The position numbers and the translations under genes are program-made. From contig JAQXEN010000055.1 in the NCBI GenBank assembly GCA_029250825.1, positions 1 to 46,676 of the forward strand: a DNA stretch of 46,676 nt, in the 5' to 3' direction. Source of the stretch: Porticoccaceae bacterium (GTDB lineage: Bacteria > Pseudomonadota > Gammaproteobacteria > Pseudomonadales > Porticoccaceae). This document shows, in pieces, positions 26,755 through 35,062 of the stretch. The notes beneath the pieces were generated by a model. That model worked only from the letters and a program-made list of their open reading frames with translations. It was not told where the DNA came from and did not search any database. Positions within the stretch are counted from its first letter, which is position 1. Each line of letters starts with the position of its first letter.

Positions 26755-29385
26755 TTAGATTATCAAGCCAGGATCCTCATCCATATCCCCTGACAGATCC
26801 GCAGTCTGAGCCAGTGAAACAGTGGCCGTGGAAATGGCAAAAGATTGACTGCCATAATCTGACGGCAGGTGCTCATCAGTCCAGCCCAGAGAAGCCACTT
26901 TACTCTCAATCATCTGCTCAACCTCTGCCGCGGAATAATCTACCGAGAGAAGAATTTCACGGGTGGACTGGCCATGTCGCTCAGTGGCAGACACCGACCG
27001 AATCAAACTGTTTGTTGGTCGAATGGCATAGTGGTCGATCTGGGTCAGACAGTGTCCACTGGGGTGATTGGCATCAATTGAAAAAGCAAAGCTGCCCAGA
27101 TCAATACCGACAAACCCATCCGCCTCGCGACTGTACATAGCACGCAGGGTCTCAATAGACTGAGGCTGTGCCGCAGCGATATCAGCGGCGACAAAACGCT
27201 TAACCCACTCCTCCGAAGAAGCCTGTTGAAAGGCCACGGTCAAAAAGGTTTGAATATCGCCGGCTATGGCGATGCCCTGAAGACCGGGTACATCGGTTTC
27301 CAGACGGGCAAGATCTCCATCACTGGCATCGATAAAAATCCAGTCATCCCAGGTTTTATAAAAATGAGACAGAGCATGGTTGCCCATAGCTGCGCGACCA
27401 GAAGGCTCGTTAAACGGCTCCAGCCCGGCATAATCAAAACAAAATGGCAGCTGCGCCAGATTGGTTACAGCAGACAGGGATGTGCGCGCCCGGCAGGCAA
27501 CGCCGGTTTTTAAGTGATGGTAGAGGGCAACCGCCATACCGACACCGCCGGCAAAACCGCAGTTAACATCCAGAGTTCCCAAGTGGGCGTGCTCTTCTGG
27601 TGTCTCGAGCCCACCAAAGCGCGACATGATGCCGCTATTGGCCTGAATAATATCGTCATAACCGATGTAGTTGGTTTTGGAGCCAGTGCTGGGGCCGCCA
27701 AAACAATCGAGGCGACAAAACAGCACACCGGGATTAATTTTCTGCAAACTATCATGATCCAACCCGAGGCTGACCATCTGTCGCTCGGGGGCATTGATCA
27801 CCACCATATCGACACTGCGCACCAAGCGTTCAAAGGCCTCACGCCCCTGAGTCTGATTGATATCAATCAGACCGCTGCGCTTACCCATGTCCGACTGAAA
27901 CGCAAACAGCGTACCGATCAGTGGGTCATAAGTGGGCACCACCGACTGCAGCTTAATAATATCGGCGCCAAAGCGCGCCAGAAAAGCGGAGGAATGTGGT
28001 CCGGCAATAACATTGGTCAGATCGAGAATACGCACGCCATCGAGCCAACCCGTCTTGTCCATCCAATTGGTTTGCCCATCGCCCTTAGAGATCTTAGGGC
28101 GGGTGACGGTCTCAGCCGCAGCCACCGCTTTTAACAGCTCCAGAGCCACATCAAAACTCACCATTGTGCGGGGTTTTGGCGCTAGCATCAGATGCGCAGA
28201 ATCCTCCAGCCAGGTTATGGGACCCGGCTGCTTCATCAAACCATATTCCGCATCATTGACCTCAACAATCAGACCTGCGCTATTGCAGTGATCGCTGTTA
28301 ACCCACTCGTTGGTGGTGCGATGAGGGGCACCGGGTATTTTACCCTGACCAAAAATAACGCCCCATTCGTCAGAGCTCTTGGTGAGAAACACCAGCTTCA
28401 TTTTTTCAGCAATAATATCCGCCCATTTTTTCGGCAACGGATAGACACCAATAGAGGTTTCTCCGTCCCACTGGCTAACCGGCGCATGCAGGTCTGTGGT
28501 ATCCGGAAGCCCTTCGGCAACCAATTCCTCATAGAGACCCAGCACTTCTAAACAGCGTCGCGCGTGGGTCCGGTGAGATGGACAGACACAGTAAAACTTG
28601 CGGCCATCGGCACAATCATAGCTGCGGTAAAAGGGATCCAGATATTCCTGTAGCGCGTCATAGCTCAGGTCAAAGGGAATATTGGCCTGATTGCGGCGCT
28701 CGATCTCAAGCTCACGCATGGTCTTGTAGCGCTCGGGCAGTCCATCGACAACATAGGAGTTGTAGGACAGCCCTTCCATCATCGCCGCAACCACAGGTAC
28801 TTCAATACTGTCGCCGCTACCGGTTTTTTCCCGACCAAAGAGCGCCAGAGCCAATGCGCTAGCACCGAGACAGGTGGCGTAAGAGGAACCCAGTGGCAGT
28901 GGCGAAAAGCAGGGATTGAGGCCCATCAAAACACGGTTAAAGCCCATATCGGTGAAGGCGCCGGCGGTGGCAGCCACCACTGCTTCAGTGGCTTTCCAAT
29001 CGCGGCGCAGTTGGTCATTGCTGGCAAAACCAGGCATCGACAGAGTGATCAATTCGGGACGCTGCTCGCGCAGCTGTTGAAAGTCGACACCGAGCTTTTC
29101 CAGCACACCGGGGCGGAAGGATTCAATCACAATATCAGCCTGACCGATTAGGCTCAGAGCCTGAGAGAGACCCTGTTGGCTTTTTAAATCCAGGCGCAGG
29201 CAGCTCTTGTTGCGGTTTAAAATAGCATTGGCAGCGTGATCCCACTGGGGACCCTGGGGTGGATCTATATGGATCACCGTGGCGCCCAGATCCGCCAAGA
29301 CCATAGCCACTGCAGGTGCCGCTATTTGCTGACCGAAATCGATAACCCGAACGCCAACAAGTGGCAACTGAGCTTGTTTTTCCAT
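26755..29385 (-). CDS. dddD: DMSP CoA-transferase/lyase DddD
   Basis: An 876-residue fusion of two class III CoA-transferase domains, each with its own Rossmann start: VGVRVIDFGQQIAAP (~10-24) and DGVRILDLTNVIAGPHS (~449-465). DddD of Marinomonas uses acetyl-CoA and DMSP to give DMS and 3-hydroxypropionyl-CoA, with catalytic Asp602. Here the matching Asp is D606 in HLGTLDVNCG of domain 2, while the same place in domain 1 reads PLGSSYA and lacks the Asp. The length, domain order and single Asp fit DddD; the C-terminal ~40 residues extend beyond the usual length. The gene is divergent from dddB-dddC, which supply the next steps. The start ATG follows AGGGGTC. A different acyl substrate is possible but less likely given the neighbours. 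Confidence 0.88.
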   Translation of the reverse strand: MEKQAQLPLVGVRVIDFGQQIAAPAVAMVLADLGATVIHIDPPQGPQWDHAANAILNRNKSCLRLDLKSQQGLSQALSLIGQADIVIESFRPGVLEKLGVDFQQLREQRPELITLSMPGFASNDQLRRDWKATEAVVAATAGAFTDMGFNRVLMGLNPCFSPLPLGSSYATCLGASALALALFGREKTGSGDSIEVPVVAAMMEGLSYNSYVVDGLPERYKTMRELEIERRNQANIPFDLSYDALQEYLDPFYRSYDCADGRKFYCVCPSHRTHARRCLEVLGLYEELVAEGLPDTTDLHAPVSQWDGETSIGVYPLPKKWADIIAEKMKLVFLTKSSDEWGVIFGQGKIPGAPHRTTNEWVNSDHCNSAGLIVEVNDAEYGLMKQPGPITWLEDSAHLMLAPKPRTMVSFDVALELLKAVAAAETVTRPKISKGDGQTNWMDKTGWLDGVRILDLTNVIAGPHSSAFLARFGADIIKLQSVVPTYDPLIGTLFAFQSDMGKRSGLIDINQTQGREAFERLVRSVDMVVINAPERQMVSLGLDHDSLQKINPGVLFCRLDCFGGPSTGSKTNYIGYDDIIQANSGIMSRFGGLETPEEHAHLGTLDVNCGFAGGVGMAVALYHHLKTGVACRARTSLSAVTNLAQLPFCFDYAGLEPFNEPSGRAAMGNHALSHFYKTWDDWIFIDASDGDLARLETDVPGLQGIAIAGDIQTFLTVAFQQASSEEWVKRFVAADIAAAQPQSIETLRAMYSREADGFVGIDLGSFAFSIDANHPSGHCLTQIDHYAIRPTNSLIRSVSATERHGQSTREILLSVDYSAAEVEQMIESKVASLGWTDEHLPSDYGSQSFAISTATVSLAQTADLSGDMDEDPGLII

Positions 29386-29807
29386 GACCCCTAACCTTCT
29401 ATATCACTCTACTTATGTGCTTAGTCAGACTCATTTAAAAACTGATCTGGCTGCTTATGGGCGGCATATTAAGAGTGAATTATTCACCGCACCATCAATT
29501 AAAAATTGGCCTCAGGCATGGTTTTTTTTATGCCTCGAAAAGCATCCTCACTGAAATTCGAAAACCCTATAAACACTGGCCTAGAGCGCTATTAGCCGAG
29601 ATACCTAGGGCGCTTTACAGGGTTAAATTTAGACCTGTTTTAGACCCACTGACACAATGATTTTGGGGGCTTTGGGTGGGGTTTTTAAATACTCACTAAC
29701 ATTTTCACCTAAAAACAATACAAAACGTATCGTTATGCTATTTAAACTCTAAAAATGGGTGTAATATCGCCGGCATAAATATAATTAATAACTGGGGGAG
29801 CAACAAA
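29386..29807. promoter_or_regulatory. Divergent dddD/dddB promoter region with candidate operator
   Basis: The 422-bp spacer has no gene. At 29724-29734 it carries the perfect dyad AACG-TAT-CGTT, about 75 bp before the dddB start and of the size used by IclR-family regulators. An IclR and a LysR gene lie in the dddBC operon. The Shine-Dalgarno of dddB is GGGGGAG at 29794-29800. The binding protein is inferred. Confidence 0.5.
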
Positions 29808-30965
29808 ATGTCCGTGCAAATTATCCTGCCACGCATCCTGCAAGTGGGTGCTGGCGCCAGTCAGCAGGCTGGCACCATCGTCAAAGCCCTAGAATGTCAG
29901 CGTCCCTTGATTGTCACCGACAAAATGATGGTGCAACTGGGTTATGTGGCGGCTATTCAAGAGCGCCTTTCAGCTCTGGGTATTGATTCCGATGTATTCG
30001 ATGACACGGTGCCCGAACCCACGGTGAGCTCAATTCAGGCTGGGGTCGAAATGGTGCGCAATGGCAGCTACGACTCGATTATCGCAATTGGCGGTGGCAG
30101 CCCTATCGACAGTGCCAAGGCCATCAGTATTCTAGGAAAATATGGTGGCGTGATGCGGGACTATAAGTTTCCCCGTGTGGTAAGCGAACCCGGCCTGCCG
30201 ATTATCGCCATCCCCACCACTGCTGGTACTGGCTCTGAAGCCACCCGGGTGACAATTATTACCGATGAAACCAACGATGAGAAAATGCTCTGCGTGGGTA
30301 TTGGCTTTATGCCTACGGCGGCACTGGTGGACTACGAATTAACGCTTAGCCTGCCGGCCCGCACCACTGCCGATACAGGTATCGATGCCCTGACCCACGC
30401 GATGGAAGCCTATGTGAGCAAAAAGGCTAGCCTCTATAGCGACACCCAGGCGATTGCAGCAATGAAACTACTGGCGCCAAATCTGCGTCGGGCTTTTCAC
30501 AATGGCAGTGATCGGGATGCACGAGAGGCAATGATGCTCGGTTCCACTCTGGCGGGAGTCGCTTTCTCCAATGCCTCGGTAGCATTGGTTCACGGCATGA
30601 GCCGCCCGATTGGCGCTTTCTACCATGTGCCTCACGGACTCTCCAATGCCATGCTGCTGCCGGCGGTCACTGAATACTCTATTCCAGCAGCCCCGCAGCG
30701 CTATGCCGACTGCGCCAGGGCAATGGGTGTTGCCGAAGTCAGCGACAGCGATGCACAGGCCAATGCAAAATTGATGACGGAACTGTATGCCATCAATGAA
30801 GAATTACAGGTGCCGACTCCGGAACAGTTTGGCATTTCCAGAGAGCACTTTTTTGACAATCTCGAGACTATGGCGGAGCAGGCGATTGGCTCTGGCTCTC
30901 CCGGCAATAATCCCCGGGTGCCCAGTGCAGAGGACATTATTCAGATCTATAAAAAACTTTGGTAA
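29808..30965 (+). CDS. dddB: Iron-containing alcohol dehydrogenase, DddB-type (3-hydroxypropionate dehydrogenase)
   Basis: A 385-residue group III alcohol dehydrogenase. The nucleotide-binding motif is GGGSPIDSAK (95-104) and the four metal ligands are D193, H197, H262 and H276 (TGIDALTHAME, VHGMSRP, HVPHG), with family spacing. In the DddD pathway DddB oxidises 3-hydroxypropionate, released from its CoA ester, to malonate semialdehyde. The position directly opposite dddD and before a CoA-acylating aldehyde dehydrogenase matches the ddd clusters of Marinomonas and Halomonas. On its own the family would not reveal the substrate; the neighbours decide it. Confidence 0.88.
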   Translation: MSVQIILPRILQVGAGASQQAGTIVKALECQRPLIVTDKMMVQLGYVAAIQERLSALGIDSDVFDDTVPEPTVSSIQAGVEMVRNGSYDSIIAIGGGSPIDSAKAISILGKYGGVMRDYKFPRVVSEPGLPIIAIPTTAGTGSEATRVTIITDETNDEKMLCVGIGFMPTAALVDYELTLSLPARTTADTGIDALTHAMEAYVSKKASLYSDTQAIAAMKLLAPNLRRAFHNGSDRDAREAMMLGSTLAGVAFSNASVALVHGMSRPIGAFYHVPHGLSNAMLLPAVTEYSIPAAPQRYADCARAMGVAEVSDSDAQANAKLMTELYAINEELQVPTPEQFGISREHFFDNLETMAEQAIGSGSPGNNPRVPSAEDIIQIYKKLW

Positions 30966-31005
30966 GTCTTTTTATAACAGGTCTTTTTATAACAGGTCTT
31001 TTTAA
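30966..31005. repeat. 15-bp tandem repeat between dddB and dddC
   Basis: The unit GTCTTTTTATAACAG occurs at 30966-30980 and 30981-30995, followed by a partial third copy (GTCTTTTTAA). It starts right after the dddB stop. The AT-rich tract after it leads to the dddC ribosome site (AAAGGAAAC). It may be polymorphic between strains. Confidence 0.85.
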
Positions 31006-31077
31006 TTACAAGAGTCTCAATTAACAGAGCCTTAATTAAATAAAATATTTTTAACACTTTCTTAAAGGAAACAAATC

Positions 31078-32574
31078 ATGGCCACAGTCGGACATTTTAT
31101 TAACGGTCAGATCATCACTGATGAAGTACGCACTCAGGATGTCTACAACCCATCCACTGGCGCTGTCAGCAAGCAGGTTTCACTGGCATCAAAAGCGACC
31201 GTTGAAGAGGCTATTGCCGCCGCTCAGGCTGCTTATCCAGCATGGCGTGATACGCCAGCCATCAAACGCGCCCGGGTAATGTTTAAGTTTAAAGACCTGC
31301 TCGAGCAAAACGCGGCTAAAATTTGCCAGATGATCGGTGAGGAGCATGGCAAGATTTCTCATGATGCCGCCGGTGAACTGCAGCGCGGTATCGAAAATGT
31401 CGAGTTCGCCTGCGGAGCGCCAGAACTGTTAAAAGGCGAGCACAGTAAAAATGTCGCCCCGGGCATCGATTCCTGGAGTGAGTTTCAACCTCTGGGTGTA
31501 GTGGCCGGTATTACACCGTTTAATTTTCCCGCTATGGTGCCCCTGTGGATGTATCCTATGGCCATCGTCTGCGGCAACTGTTTTATCCTCAAGCCCTCAG
31601 AGCGGGATCCCAGCTCAACCCTGTATATCGCTTCACTGCTAAAAGAAGCAGGCCTCCCCGATGGCGTCATGAATGTGGTCAATGGCGACAAGGAAGCAGT
31701 GGATACCTTGTTGCACGATGAGCATATCAAGGCGGTAAGCTTTGTCGGCTCAACGCCAATTGCCGAGTATATCTACAGCACCGCCAGTGCCAATGGCAAA
31801 CGCTGCCAAGCCCTCGGCGGCGCAAAAAACCACGCCATAGTGATGCCCGATGCGGATATGGAAAATGCCGTCAATCAACTGCTGGGTGCCGCCTTCGGTA
31901 GCTCCGGCGAACGCTGCATGGCGCTCTCCGTTGCAGTAGCCGTTGGTGATGCCGCCGGCGACGCCCTGGTGAGCAAAATGACTGCCGCGATGGAAGCCCT
32001 AAAAGTTGGACCATTTAATGACAGCAACAATGACTTTGGCCCGGTGATTACCCAGCAGCACAAGGACAAAGTGGTTGGCTATATCGACAGTGCTGAACAG
32101 CAGGGTGCGACCATTGTGGTGGATGGGCGCAATCCTGAGATCGCCGATCATAAGCAGGGGTTCTTCGTCGGTGGCACACTTATCGATGGCGTCACCGCTA
32201 CTATGGAAAGCTATAAAGCGGAGATTTTTGGCCCTGTATTACAGGTTATTCGTGTCGACAGCATGCAGGCAGCGATGGATCTTATCGATGCCCATGAATA
32301 CGGCAATGGCACCTGTATATTCACTCGTGACGGTGAAGCGGCGCGCTACTTCTCAGATAATATTCAAGTGGGCATGGTAGGAATTAATATTCCCTTGCCG
32401 GTGCCAGTCGCCTATCACAGCTTTGGTGGCTGGAAGCGCTCACTGTTTGGTGACCTCCATGCCTACGGCCCAGATGCAGTGCGGTTTTATACCAAGCGCA
32501 AAACCATCACGCAGCGTTGGCCATCGGCGGGTGTCCGCGAGGCGGTGTTGTTCTCAATGCCAACCATGAGCTAA
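31078..32574 (+). CDS. dddC: CoA-acylating malonate/methylmalonate-semialdehyde dehydrogenase, DddC-type
   Basis: A 498-residue member of the MmsA group, which turns malonate semialdehyde into acetyl-CoA and CO2 with NAD+ and CoA. ITPFNFPAMVPLWMYPM (~145-161) and the active-site segment AAFGSSGERCMA (catalytic C280) are diagnostic; the usual general-base Glu of hydrolytic aldehyde dehydrogenases is replaced in QALGGAKNH, as expected for the CoA-acylating type. It completes the DddD-B-C route from DMSP to acetyl-CoA, which would also supply the acetyl-CoA used by DddD. The iclR gene follows with its probable start 23 bases after this stop. Confidence 0.9.
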   Translation: MATVGHFINGQIITDEVRTQDVYNPSTGAVSKQVSLASKATVEEAIAAAQAAYPAWRDTPAIKRARVMFKFKDLLEQNAAKICQMIGEEHGKISHDAAGELQRGIENVEFACGAPELLKGEHSKNVAPGIDSWSEFQPLGVVAGITPFNFPAMVPLWMYPMAIVCGNCFILKPSERDPSSTLYIASLLKEAGLPDGVMNVVNGDKEAVDTLLHDEHIKAVSFVGSTPIAEYIYSTASANGKRCQALGGAKNHAIVMPDADMENAVNQLLGAAFGSSGERCMALSVAVAVGDAAGDALVSKMTAAMEALKVGPFNDSNNDFGPVITQQHKDKVVGYIDSAEQQGATIVVDGRNPEIADHKQGFFVGGTLIDGVTATMESYKAEIFGPVLQVIRVDSMQAAMDLIDAHEYGNGTCIFTRDGEAARYFSDNIQVGMVGINIPLPVPVAYHSFGGWKRSLFGDLHAYGPDAVRFYTKRKTITQRWPSAGVREAVLFSMPTMS

Positions 32575-32597
32575 TGACCGCTAAAGGAGTTGTAACC

Positions 32598-33380
32598 GTG
32601 GAAACCAGCGGCAGAGAAAAAGGCTCTAGCATTAGCCGGGTCATGGATATTATTGAGGCGGTATCCAAAGCTGAGCGGCCTCTGTCGCCAGCGGATCTCG
32701 CCTGTATGTTGGCGATTCCCAAGCCCAGTATTCACCGCCTGCTAAATCAATTGGAAGGCGATGGTTTTGTCCAGACCACCATGCGTGGACTGATTGTTCC
32801 GGGCCTGCGTTTGCACGGTGTCGCCTGGGGTGTCTTGCACAGCCAGCGTTTTAGCGCAGCCCGCCGTGCGATTTTAGAGCAGCTTACGGAACAGATTGGT
32901 GAGACCTGTGGCATTGCCATCGCCAATGGCAGCGAAATGATCTATTACGATCGCGTGCAGTCGGACTGGCCATTGCAACTCAATCTGCCGGTGGGCAGCC
33001 ACACTCCAGCCTGGTGCACAGCCAGTGGCAAACTCTATCTCAGCTCACTGCCCAAGCAGCGGCGTCAAAAGATTATTAGTCACCTGCCGCTGCGTCAATA
33101 TGCGCGCAATACCATTGTCGATGCCAAGCTCTTGGAGATCGATTTGGGAACCATTAAGCAGCATAAGATCGGTACCGATAATGAGGAGTTTGTCGATGGT
33201 ATGGTGGGCTGCGCGGTACCCATTTTGGACAGTGAGGGAAGACTCTGCGCCTGCCTGTTTATTCATGCGCCAATACTGCGTAAAAGTCTTGATCAATTAC
33301 TTAGTTACAGTGATATTCTGCATACAGCGGCCAGGCAATTGGGTTCGCTAATCGATGGCCCAGACAGCACCAATGGCTAA
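32598..33380 (+). CDS. IclR-family transcriptional regulator
   Basis: A 260-residue regulator: winged helix in residues ~15-75 (SRVMDIIEAVSKAERPLSPA then KPSIHRLLNQLE), then the IclR effector domain (GETCGIAIANGSEMIYYDRV, PAWCTASGKLYLSSL). I start at the GTG at 32598 because AAAGGAG lies 8 bases upstream and the length fits the family; an ATG at 32574 overlapping the dddC stop (TAATG) is an alternative. It is the third gene of dddB-dddC-iclR-lysR. A dyad of IclR-operator type before dddB is a likely target. The probable inducer is a DMSP-pathway intermediate, by inference. Confidence 0.88.
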   Translation: METSGREKGSSISRVMDIIEAVSKAERPLSPADLACMLAIPKPSIHRLLNQLEGDGFVQTTMRGLIVPGLRLHGVAWGVLHSQRFSAARRAILEQLTEQIGETCGIAIANGSEMIYYDRVQSDWPLQLNLPVGSHTPAWCTASGKLYLSSLPKQRRQKIISHLPLRQYARNTIVDAKLLEIDLGTIKQHKIGTDNEEFVDGMVGCAVPILDSEGRLCACLFIHAPILRKSLDQLLSYSDILHTAARQLGSLIDGPDSTNG

Positions 33381-33395
33381 CCACGAGAGATAATA

Positions 33396-34307
33396 ATGAA
33401 AAAGAGACTGCCCCCACTCAACTGGTTGCGCTCCTTCGAAGCCGCTGCCCGCCACCTTAATTTCACTCTGGCTGCCGCCGAATTGAATATGACTCAGGCA
33501 ACTATTAGTCAGCAGATTAAAGGTCTCGAGTCACAGCTTGGCTGTGCATTGTTTATCCGTTTACCTCGGGGTTTAGAGCTGACCGATGCCGCCCGTGCCT
33601 ATATTCCCGGTGTTCGCGAATCCATTGAAAAACTCGCGGTAGTCACTGACGAGGTGTTTGGCAAAGAGCGCAGCCACACTCTTACCGTGCGCGTTAATCT
33701 GGTGTTTTTCAACACTTGGCTGGCTCCGCGTCTGGCGGATTTTCGGCGCAACTATCCGGATATTGATCTGCGCTTTACCAGCAATATCTGGTTGGATTCA
33801 GTCAACAAAGAGGCGGATATCGAAATCCGTTATGGCAAAGGCATGTGGCCGGATTTAATCAGTGATCGGCTGACCTGGGATCAGTTGATTCCGGTCTGTA
33901 GTCCGAAGCTATTGAGCGGCGACCACAGCAGTCGCGAGACACTGCCGCCAACCACCGCAGAACAGCTGACAGAGCACACGCTGCTGCATGTTATCGGCTA
34001 TGAAGAGGGTTGGGGCTACTGGCTAAAGAAACTCGGCCATCACAGTATCGATGCCTCTCAGGGCATTCACTTCGACTCATTGATCACGGCTATGGAAATG
34101 GCGGTGCAGGGACATGGTATCGCTCTTGGCCGCACCTCTCTGGCAGCAACTCTACTGGAGTCTGGACGGTTGATTAAGCCCTTTGATGAAGGAGTCTCCA
34201 CCGAGGAAGCATTCTTTATCGCGATCCCCTCCAACAAACCTATTCAAAGCCATGTGCAGGCATTTCGCAGCTGGGTGATTCATCAGGGCCAGAGTGCGCG
34301 TTACTAG
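33396..34307 (+). CDS. LysR-family regulator, GcvA-like; candidate DddR
   Basis: A 303-residue LysR protein. The N-terminus PPLNWLRSFEAAARHLNFTL is the GcvA/AmpR-type start, followed by TQATISQQIKGLESQLGCALF (helix-turn-helix). The effector domain spans ~93-295. It lies 15 bases after iclR, so two regulators share the end of the dddBC transcript. In Marinomonas a LysR protein, DddR, activates the ddd genes; this one may be its equivalent, although sequence alone does not prove it. It is convergent with the 242-aa gene. Confidence 0.87.
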   Translation: MKKRLPPLNWLRSFEAAARHLNFTLAAAELNMTQATISQQIKGLESQLGCALFIRLPRGLELTDAARAYIPGVRESIEKLAVVTDEVFGKERSHTLTVRVNLVFFNTWLAPRLADFRRNYPDIDLRFTSNIWLDSVNKEADIEIRYGKGMWPDLISDRLTWDQLIPVCSPKLLSGDHSSRETLPPTTAEQLTEHTLLHVIGYEEGWGYWLKKLGHHSIDASQGIHFDSLITAMEMAVQGHGIALGRTSLAATLLESGRLIKPFDEGVSTEEAFFIAIPSNKPIQSHVQAFRSWVIHQGQSARY

Positions 34308-34328
34308 ACTGGGAACAAAAACAGCCGT

Positions 34329-35057
34329 TTAGCCAGCGCCGGCCCGGGAGCTATCCGTGGATTCAACAAGGATTCTGGCGACCAGGTCATCGAGGGTATG
34401 CCAAAGCGCTTCATCGATCTCTATGCCCTGCTCTAACGAGTCTCTGTAGCTGTCCATCATTTCTTCCCCGGTAAAGGTTTCGAGCAGTGTGCCAAACTGC
34501 AGCTGGGCTGCATACTGTTCTTCAATCAGCGCCAAATCTGCCCCGCAAAACAGCCTGAGAGATTGGGGATCAAGGGTCTCAGTGATAGTGAAAGTCTGAT
34601 ATTCCGGCAGCTCGGCCCCCGCTTCGATAGACACCTTGACGCAGTAATCTAGCTGCCGCCAATAGGCAATAAAGGCGTAATTCCGCTGCGCCGCTTTAAC
34701 CAATCGCTGTAAAATAAAGCTTCGGTTATAACAGTTAACCAGCTCCAGCCCGGCGCTAAAGCCCGGCACCACCTGAGATCTGATCAGATCAACCGCTTCA
34801 GCTCCACAGAGCAAAATTGAGGTGCCTTTGCCATCGAGCACTGAATCATGGGCATCTTCCTGAATCAGGTCCGCATGAATCGGCGCCGTGGTATTCAAAT
34901 AGTTTAGAGCCGCCTGCAGTCGATCGAAGCCATCAAAACCATGGGTCTCTAACCAGATCACCATATCCGCGGCATCACTGTAGTCGCCGGGCTGGAACCC
35001 CAAGCCCTCAAACGCCTTCCTCAGGGAAGCCATCAATTCATTTTTAGATACTTTCAT
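34329..35057 (-). CDS. Unassigned 242-aa protein, possibly DUF3726-like
   Basis: A soluble, acidic protein with no signal peptide, no membrane helix and no motif I can tie to a reaction. The first 50 residues (MKVSKNELMASLRKAFEGLG, then ETHGFDGFDRLQ) resemble the N-termini of DUF3726 proteins and, weakly, the N-terminal helices of Ldh2-type dehydrogenases; I hold this loosely. The middle has GKGTSILLCGAEAVDLIRS and a run of aromatic residues (YAFIAYWRQLDYC). It is the last gene of the BCCT operon, only 5 bases after the 583-aa protein, so the two are probably made together and may form a complex. Function unknown. Confidence 0.75.
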   Translation of the reverse strand: MKVSKNELMASLRKAFEGLGFQPGDYSDAADMVIWLETHGFDGFDRLQAALNYLNTTAPIHADLIQEDAHDSVLDGKGTSILLCGAEAVDLIRSQVVPGFSAGLELVNCYNRSFILQRLVKAAQRNYAFIAYWRQLDYCVKVSIEAGAELPEYQTFTITETLDPQSLRLFCGADLALIEEQYAAQLQFGTLLETFTGEEMMDSYRDSLEQGIEIDEALWHTLDDLVARILVESTDSSRAGAG

Positions 35058-35062
35058 GGTGC

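Noticed and set aside
29457-29660. 67-codon plus-strand frame in the dddD/dddB spacer
   Set aside because: No recognisable motif; lies in what is best read as a divergent promoter region.
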